Assembly: GCA_030848705.1 (NCBI GenBank)
Contig: CM061235.1
Coordinates: 134,609,228-134,673,227, forward strand
Source of the DNA: Heracleum sosnowskyi
Taxonomy: Eukaryota > Streptophyta > Magnoliopsida > Apiales > Apiaceae
Length of the DNA: 64,000 nt
Reading direction: 5' to 3'
Part shown: in pieces, positions 57,030-64,000 of the stretch
Layout of the letters: every line of letters starts with the position of its first letter
Numbering within the stretch: the first letter of the stretch is position 1
The notes under the pieces: generated by a model
Told to the model about the DNA's origin: nothing
Databases searched by the model: none
What the model saw: the letters and a program-made list of their open reading frames with translations, nothing else
Made by a program: the position numbers and the translations under genes

Positions 57030-58279
57030 CTAATTGCTTGATGAACTAGCTTCCTTCTCAGTTGAATTAACCATGAGTGCTAGATTGACATACTCTGTGT
57101 CCTCTTCAGAATCATTTCCATCAGCAGCCCAGTCATAGTAATGACTAATGAATGCCCTTTCCTTTTGTTTGAGAAGCTCAAAATATTTCTTTTTGTAGTC
57201 TACAGGTTCAAACTTCCTGTCCTTCTTCTCCGTTTTAGGCTTTTTGCATTCATTGGCAAAGTGACCACCCATTCCACAGTTGAAACATTTGAATTTAGAC
57301 CTTTCAACAAATGTTTTCTTATGTTGAAATTCTATTCTGAATGGTCTTTGTGCCTCAGGGTTCTTCTTGAACTTGAGCTTTGAAAATCTTCTAGACAAAA
57401 AAGCAAGATGTTCATCTAGCTCATCCATCTCATCCTGATTTGAGTTGACATCTTCATCAACCATTTTGCCTTTTCCCTTGCTTGATTCAATTCTATCTTC
57501 ACAAGCACTTGAGCTTGGTGTAGTTTTAGCAGTTTCTTCCTTTACATCCTCATGTCCTTCTATACTTGCCACAAGTGCTACAGAATCACCCTTTTTCCGA
57601 CTTTTCTCAATCTCTTCATCCTGCTCCATTTCCAGCTCATAAGTCTTTAATGTTACGTAAAGTCTTTCGAGAGTGAAACTTTTGTACTCTTGAGTGTTTC
57701 TCAGAGAAATAGTCACAGGCTTCCACTCTTTGGGCAATGATCTCAGAAACTTGAGATTTGAGTCTTTAGTTTGACACACCATTCCATACAATTTCAAGCC
57801 ATTTAATAATTTCTAAAATCTACTAAAAGTATCATTCAGAGATTCACCACTTTTGAAGTGAAAGTGTTCATATTGTTGTATGAGAAGTTGCATCTTATTT
57901 TCCCTTACTTTCTCTGTGCCTTCATATATAGTTTGAATGGTGTCACATACTTCTTTAGAAGAAGTACAGTTAATGACATTATCAAACATGTCCTGTTTTG
58001 GACCATTAAACAAAATATTCATGGCCTTTTTATCTTTGTGAACTTCAGCAGTATCTTCAAGTGTCCACTTAGAGGCAGGTTTGGGAATTTATCCATCCAC
58101 AACTTGTGAAATTTCTTCGACACTGGTAGCAGCCTTCATTGGCACATGAGGACCTTCTCAATGCAATCCACATAGTTTTCATCCATAGATATCAGGTGCA
58201 GATGCATCTTTACTTTCTAGTGAAAGTAATGATCTTTGTCAAGAACTGGTATCCTAACTCCATTATCCTTCTTTCCCAT
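55841..58279 (-). pseudogene. gag: C-type element gag (decayed)
   Basis: Likely ATG at 58279 (MGKKDNGVRIPVLD). Capsid-like domain broken by stops and a frameshift between 58250 and 57800; then an open stretch 57797-57030 with the knuckle CFNCGMGGHFANEC and EDTEYVNLALMVN. The distal part lies in three frames within the proposed intron. It contains the family word as the codons STDESHPLK and DIDHPLK (about 56540-56600). Confidence 0.8.
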
Positions 58280-58325
58280 GATTCTGATTGTCTTTGATCT
58301 TTAAACTTCTTGTATGTTAGAAGTT

Positions 58326-58719
58326 TGCTCTGATACCAATTGTTATTCCCAAACAATATGATCACAGGATTGTAGAAAGGGGGGGTTGAATGCTCTAATG
58401 CATCCGTTGAAGGCTGAATGAGTATCCGTTGAGATACAATTTCACTTATGCAGAATTATAAGGCATAGAATATTTAAAATTAGCCTCCCTATTCTATATA
58501 TCCGTTGAAAGTTAACATGACTTATACAGCCTAAACTTTTACACTTCAATTGCTATTACATAACCAAAGATAGTATGTTACAGTTAGTCTTATCAAGTGA
58601 TAATCTACCCTTCAACGGATACTGTATACACATGCTATCCGTTGAAGGCTACATTTTTACTTATACAAATTTTACTGAGTTAATTTAGTTATCATCAATA
58701 ATCAACATAATTCCTAACA
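58326..58719 (-). repeat. C-type element PBS and 5' LTR (internally deleted)
   Basis: PBS complement GCTCTGATACCAAT at 58326-58339; LTR 58340-58719, only 380 bp against 924 bp at 28716. About 540 bases are missing, starting inside the terminal hairpin (58373-58398). CATCCGTTGAA words at 58401-58645. The outer flank ACTAC does not match the flank of the left LTR. Confidence 0.88.
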
Positions 58720-58960
58720 ACTACCTTGATGGATATTTGTACGCAATTCTTTTGAACTGGAATGACTTTCAGTTTTTGGCTTACCATGACTATCGATATG
58801 ACTCTCAATAGAACTAGCATGACTTCCATTTCCTTCTTGCATTGTATGACTATCGACATGACTAACTTCTGAACCATTATGACTATCAGTATGACTAACT
58901 GTTTGAACTACTATGACTTTCGATATGACTATTCTAGATAGTCATACCAGTACAGTTTCA
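58720..58960 (-). pseudogene. Element G remnant with SH-D-SH repeats
   Basis: On the minus strand one frame reads VSHTDSHNGSEVSHVDSHT and further ESHIDSHGKPKTESHSSSKE: short repeats encoded by AGTCATATCGATAGTCAT-type words. It looks like the disordered integrase-RT linker of another Sirevirus-type pol, but no conserved domain is left, so LTR origin is also possible. Confidence 0.45.
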
Positions 58961-59478
58961 AAGTCATACTAGCATATATATATTAATTCTAATTTAATTA
59001 AATGTATAATTAATTTATTAAATTAATTCTTGTTGAATTAATTTATCATATAAATTAACTAAATAATTTAATTAATTACAAGAGAATTAATACAATTCCT
59101 TGATAGCAGAATCAATCTGTGAACCACTGAAAATAATGATGAACTTCCATTGTATGATGTTAACACTCGATGTACTGTCTGGTTCATGAGTGACTAACTT
59201 CAATGTATGTTCTTCATCTTTTAACTTTAAGCTATGGTTCTTTTTATTTTCCCTATATCAAACACTGTAACATGTACACTTCCTGTCACATTGTTGAAAT
59301 CTCTGTCATTTTAATAAATCCACTTTCTTGAATACTTCACTGATGCTTGATCAAATAAATGAACTTCTTTCAATGTAGAATTACTTCAAGTATGTAGATT
59401 GACTTTAATCTTCATTCTCTTGACTGATATTATCTTTTGAGATTCCTGTGATAGTTTAATTATTATTTACTTATTACA
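58961..59478 (-). repeat. Probable LTR remnant of element G
   Basis: Contains LTR-like vocabulary shared with the E/F LTRs (GAACCAGACAGTACATCGAGTG; GAAGTTCATTTATTTG on the minus strand) and an AT-rich core at 58970-59095. Ends unclear; a possible start TGTAATAAG on the minus strand at 59478. Confidence 0.4.
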
Positions 59479-60316
59479 TTCTTGTTTAAGTTGAGTCGAA
59501 TCATCGGTGTTTATAAATAGGCCAGTGCATATGCCTTTCATAAATATTTAAAATATTATTATTATTATTAAAAAGGGAATAAAATTTAATCACTAAAGGT
59601 GCGCAAAACTCTAACTAAAAATATGAACTCATATCAAACTGATACATCATTGAAGCTAATAAGGCAATAAAATCTTCACTAATTTAGTTAAAGGAGCGAA
59701 AATAAATTAATTATTAGAGCATTAAAAACTAAATTACTAAGATAATTTTATAAAATAATTATTGAGACATTCACAACATTAATCATGCATGCATCCATAA
59801 AATTAGAACAAAATCACAACAATCACTAAACTATCTAAATTTGAAAATTAGATGAAAATGCATATTTAAATTCAAATCATGAGAATCACCGAAAGTGATA
59901 TCAATAGCTTCATAAATGTGAAATATAATGCCCAAAAATTTAGAAACCTAAAGACCTTTTAGTTACAATGATTAAAACCCGTAGAAAAGCAAAGTTCACA
60001 ATTTTTATGAATTAAGAAGAACCCCTGCACATATAACAAATCAAATACACAAGATCTTGTGTAAAAATACCACTGAAAGGATTTTAGTGAATATTCCTTA
60101 TGAATGCCATTGACAAATAATCATAAAAGAAACCAAATGAATAAAGAAAAAAATATTATCAATTGAGCCTATTAGAAAGTGAAAACCCGGACAAAGACCT
60201 CACTTGATCTTCACTACCCTTAATCCTAAAGGATTTTAAAAAGAAAATTAAAAGAAATGAACCTTACAATTCAACGAATAAAGGAATGATTCATGAGTCA
60301 AAATAGATTTACAATG
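59479..60316. other. AT-rich non-coding DNA
   Basis: No gene seen. A short (ATT)n run at 59553-59568. Confidence 0.4.
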
Positions 60317-60339
60317 AAGAGAGAGAGAGAGAGAGAGAA
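60317..60339. repeat. (GA)n microsatellite
   Basis: About ten GA units, then GAAAGAG. Confidence 0.9.
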
Positions 60340-60399
60340 AGAGTATGTGTGGGAGAACTTTTTTCATACATACCTAGATAGCTAAATATAAATAATATA

Positions 60400-60650
60400 A
60401 ATGGACAGATAGAACATGGTTCATGCTTGACAAACTTCAGTTGTTTCGTCGAATAATAACTGCCAATCTGCAGGAAGTGGTGAGGATACGAAACCAAACG
60501 CATGCAGGAGTTAAAATTACTTTAACTTTCACTTTTTTCAATATATTTACACACGCCCATTCCTTGTGTACCTACTCCAATGACGGCGCCGGCAACCTCC
60601 TCGTCGTTATGGTGAGGAAGTCCGGTGAATGATGATGAACCCAAGCCATA
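60400..60650 (-). pseudogene. Possible host gene fragment (first exons)
   Basis: A locally GC-richer patch. On the minus strand an ATG at 60646 begins MAWVHHHSPDFLTITTRRLP, followed by a possible donor GA|GTAGGT near 60573. An acceptor-like CTTCCTGCAG precedes ATTGGCAGTTATTATTC near 60470. Joining them gives a stop soon after, and I do not recognise the protein. Weak. Confidence 0.2.
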
Positions 60651-60794
60651 TCCGAAAATCTGATAAGTCCTTCCTTCTTCTTTGCCTTGGTAATTTTGAA
60701 GAGAACAAAGTTTAAGAAAATATTAAGATTATAATTTGATTTGAAAAGAAATTTTATGAGAATTTTAATATGGTAATTTGACTTGTAGAAAAGT

Positions 60795-61085
60795 AGGGTT
60801 GTAATTCGGGTCGAGTCGAGTCGGGTACTCATTAAATGAGTTTGAGTCATTAAATAACTGAGTCGAGCCGAGCCGCTCGTTTAAGTAAACGAGCTCAAAT
60901 CTCAGACCGAACTCAACTCGTTTTATAAACGAGTCGAGTCGGGTTTACTCGCGAGCCAAACGAGCCGGGTTTAGTCGGGTTCGGCACATACTCGGTTCGA
61001 CTCGTTTAACTAAACGAGTTCAAACTTCTGTTCGAACTCGACTCATTTACGAGCTCGACTCGACTTATTGATTAGTCGACTAAGT
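60795..61085. repeat. CGAG-rich palindromic repeat
   Basis: Three near-perfect palindromes: CTCGTTTAAGTAAACGAG (60876-60893), CTCGTTTTATAAACGAG (60917-60933) and CTCGTTTAACTAAACGAG (61001-61018), among many GAGTCGAGTCGGG-type words in both orientations. The outer parts (GGTCGAGTCGAGTCGGG and GAGCTCGACTCGACTTA) are roughly inverted. A type of repeat common in plant intergenic DNA; class uncertain. Confidence 0.7.
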
Positions 61086-62730
61086 CGGGCTTCGCTGCGA
61101 CCTTATAGTTTTTTTTACTTATACATATAGGTTTTTAAAGATAAAATTATAAAAATTATCTAAAATATCATATAAATCAGTGAACACAATATTTCACAAA
61201 TTAAATATGCGTAGACGTTAAATGTATCATTTACTTATTTTTATATCGATTTTATGTTACATTTTTTTAGGTTGACACACGTTGTAGTAAATATATGTAA
61301 ATAAAATACTAAAAATATATAAGAATAAAAAAATTAATACTAAACACCATCTCAAACTTCGTCTATTTATATTATCACAAAAATTACCGATTTCTTGAAT
61401 ATTCTAAGACATAATAGTAAAAAAAAAATGTACACGCCTCTTTCACATGAGAGGTGGAGGGGTAGGATCTCCCTATCCAACAATAAAATTGTGAGACGGT
61501 CTTTCACTTGTAGGTTTTGGTGATTTGTAAATTACAAAAGTGAAAATTAAATTAGATATAGAAAGTCACTAAATAACATAGTAATTCATCCTTTAAGTTG
61601 ATTCGATGTGACATGAACAAATGACGAGTCAATATTTGACAAAATATTTTCTCGTACCAATCATTAATTTAAATAAGGTATATCAAAGAAATGATATATC
61701 CTAGTCTAGATTATATATGATATATTTAAAGGCAAAATAAAAGATGGCAGAAATATCGATATATTCCAAACACTAACTTTACGAACCAAAAATGAGAGTT
61801 TTGTTTAAAATAGTGTTCTTTTCAAATGTTTTATCCTAAAAAATTATTCGATATTATTTTCAAAGTGACATATTAAAAGAATTGCCAAAAGTACAAAAAT
61901 AGATTTTCATCCTCAATCCCCAAACAGTTTTATTATGTGGACTTCATAGTCATTATTGAGGAGTATTATGTTTGAATATATTCCAAGTCAAAACTTTAGT
62001 CAAAAGGTCGACAAGTTACGACAAATGGCTAACATATTTTATTTTGTCATGTAAGGACATTTAATTAAATCATTTTTAAATAAAATACTCCCACATGTTA
62101 TTTTGACTTGAAACTTTGGGAATGTCACTAATAACTAAAAATAATTTTAGAAAAAGTTTCATGATTTTATGAGAACATTTTTTTTCGGAACTCCTAAAAA
62201 TAGTTTGGTTTAATTCGGGGTTTACGAAACGTCCACCAAATTATTAGAAACCCCAAGGTCAATTTTTACCAAAAGGTTTATAATATATTTGAAGACTTTT
62301 TGCATTGCTCTCATATTTTTTAAAATGTTTTGAAGAAATTCTAATGAAATGGGTTTGTTGCTTCGTTACATAATTATCGCCTATTTCGTACCAATAGAAT
62401 TTTCTTTAATATTTTAAGTTAAACTTTTTCCTACATTTTTATGTGCTGGATTATCTAGGTTCAATGTACCAACATGTTTCATTATTTTATAAAATGCTTG
62501 ATACTTATTTTTGTACATTGGTCATTAGCCTCCAAAATTGCCTATTAATACCACACTAAACCAACTCATTTTCTTCAAGCCTTTTGGGTCCTAGAAATAC
62601 TGGTGTTTTCTCTCTAGAAAACCACATTTTTCAGAGTACCAAAAGCCTTCAAAAGATTTGGATAACAACGCTTTGTTCTTCCTTGGTTAATCAATCTTAA
62701 GCTTTGTTTTTCATCCATTTCATGTGATTT
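61086..62730. other. AT-rich non-coding DNA
   Basis: No gene seen. A short stretch at 61430-61530 (GTGAGACGGTCTTTCAC) is of a type often repeated in plant genomes. Confidence 0.4.
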
Positions 62731-63240
62731 GATAAACCATTTGGCCATTATACTTTGGGAAGCTCTTTAGCTTGTTTTAGGCAGTCCCAAAATGCTCCTA
62801 ATTGACTATTTGAGTCACCAGTTAACTCATCTTGAATTACATTCAAACAGTACCCATTAATGCCTTGTTTTGGTGGTGTATTTGACTTGTTTTTGGTGTA
62901 TTTCTAAAACCATTTGGCCAAGATTTTATAGGAAGCCCCTTGAATATTATTTTTCAGCCTAATAAGTGTTATTGTATGAGTATTTGCGTCACCTTTAATC
63001 TCTTCTTGAATATCATTCAAGTGGTGCTCATATTCGGTAATTTTAGTGGTGTTTTTGGCTTGTTTTGGGCTTGCTTTAACACCATTCGGCAAAGCTTATT
63101 TTAAAAGTGCTCTTGCACATTTTAGGCAGCGCTAAGAGTGTTCTTTGTTGTGTCTTTGAGACACTATTGATACCTCCCCGCATACCTTTCAATTGGTGCT
63201 CATTTTGGACAGTTTTGGTGTTGTTTTCTTACATTTGTCA
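62731..63240. repeat. Diverged tandem repeat, about 175-bp unit, three copies
   Basis: Units begin near 62732 (AAACCATTTGGCCATTATAC), 62909 (AAACCATTTGGCCAAGATTT) and 63080 (ACACCATTCGGCAAAGCTTA). Each has, in order, a GGCAG/CAGC block, TTTGAGTCAC or TTTGCGTCAC, ATTCAA near GTGCTCAT, and GGTGGTGTTTTTGGCTTG. Similarity is moderate, so this is an old array. Confidence 0.65.
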
Positions 63241-63744
63241 CCAATTATACACTTGTTCTTAAATTTAATTCTTAAGTGTATCTTGACAAATTGTAAGATA
63301 TTAAAAGAAGTATCTTAAAGTATTTATTGACTCCTTTTTAATTCTTTAATAATCACTTGGTCAACATTTGATTAGAAAAGCAAATAAACTATCTTTTAAT
63401 TCGTGCTTAAAAACAAATAAAACTTGTTAATACCTTAAGTGGTTTTTAAACTTGTTTAAGTTTTATGTCAAAATAAATATTCTTCTAGTCTTGATTCATA
63501 TAAGTTTTTTTGAGCCTTAACTGATCTAAAATCTTTTAAAGGATTTAAGAATAAGACTATTCGAATTTGTTTTTAACTAAACAATTCAAACTATTCGGCC
63601 ATTTTTCTTAAAATTTCATTCGGCCAAATTATTCTTGAGTTATGTAGCTTGTTTGATATTTTATGAAAAAATCATAACTTGATATATCTCATTCTTATTT
63701 GTCTTAATACAACACTAGTAAGTGTATATTTAATGGTAGATAGT
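63241..63744. other. AT-rich non-coding DNA
   Basis: No gene seen. Confidence 0.4.
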
Positions 63745-63897
63745 TTAGGGCAAACGTTTGTTACAACAAACGGTACCGCCAAAACTTTCTGTGGTACGTG
63801 TAAATGATGGGTCCCCCATGTATGCACACCAAAAAGCCCACTATACATGTACCATAGAAACTTTTCACGGTACGGTTTGTTATAGAAAACGTTTGAT
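63745..63897. mobile_element. Small MITE with ~55-bp inverted repeats
   Basis: The left arm CAAACGTTTGTTACAACAAA and the right arm read in reverse CAAACGTTTTCTATAACAAA pair for about 55 bases, around a core near 63806-63842. Possible 9-bp TSD GTAGATAGT/GTAGATTGT (63736-63744 and 63898-63906), which would fit a Mutator-like element. No ORF. Confidence 0.65.
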
Positions 63898-64000
63898 GTA
63901 GATTGTCTCTTATATTTAATTTATCTATATTCGGCTAAACCGGATATTATATAAATTAATATACTTAGTTTTTATTTATATTAACTTGTTGGACTTGTTA

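Overview
This is nuclear DNA from a flowering plant, most likely a eudicot. It is an AT-rich repeat region built almost entirely of retrotransposons. I see no complete host gene, rRNA, functional tRNA or CRISPR array. Most of the window is Ty1/copia of the Sirevirus (Maximus/SIRE) type: gag, then pol in the order protease, integrase, RT, RNase H, then an extra 3' ORF ('env-like'), LTRs of about 0.6-1.15 kb, and a PBS matching initiator tRNA-Met (ATTGGTATCAGAGC).

Layout. (1) 1-1828: the 3' end of a plus-strand element X (env-like ORF end, PPT, 3' LTR). (2) 1829-2335 and 14376-~15500: the env-like ORF of an older plus-strand element B, split first by X and then by A. (3) 2336-14370: complete minus-strand element A, TSD ACATC, with nearly identical LTRs (young). 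It carries an antisense gene with its own TATA box and poly(A) signal. (4) ~15505-16735: gag start, PBS and LTR of a minus-strand fragment D. (5) 17340-18079: a dispersed repeat and a Stowaway-like MITE. (6) ~18482-23900: a non-autonomous Ty3/Athila-like element with gag zinc finger plus pre-RT remnants and no 3' LTR. (7) 23930-25450: a dispersed repeat, then a Helitron 3' end with RPA-like remnants. (8) 26635-27196: a solo LTR of the A family, TSD TATTA. (9) 28716-58719: a three-deep nest. Decayed minus-strand C-type elements hold truncated minus-strand E, and E holds full-length plus-strand F (34682-46934, TSD CTTTG). (10) 58720-59478: remnant of a further element G. (11) 59480-64000: AT-rich DNA with a palindrome-rich repeat, a diverged ~175-bp tandem repeat and a small inverted-repeat MITE.

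Main results. In A, C and E the distal part of gag, with its stop codons, lies between a good splice donor (MAG|GTA) and acceptor (TGCAG|GG), always in phase 0. Element F lacks exactly that segment. This suggests unspliced RNA makes a long Gag, spliced RNA makes a Gag-Pol fusion, and F descends from a spliced RNA. Second, the LTR ends of all datable families carry a hairpin whose stem sequence changes between families while pairing is kept. Third, each family has its own short 'signature word' scattered through its LTR, spacer and disordered coding linkers; in X it forms a seven-copy array with a ~23-bp period. Fourth, three families share a motif just after the env-like stop codon. Fifth, TATA boxes sit upstream of the env-like ORF in E and F, and upstream of the antisense gene in A.
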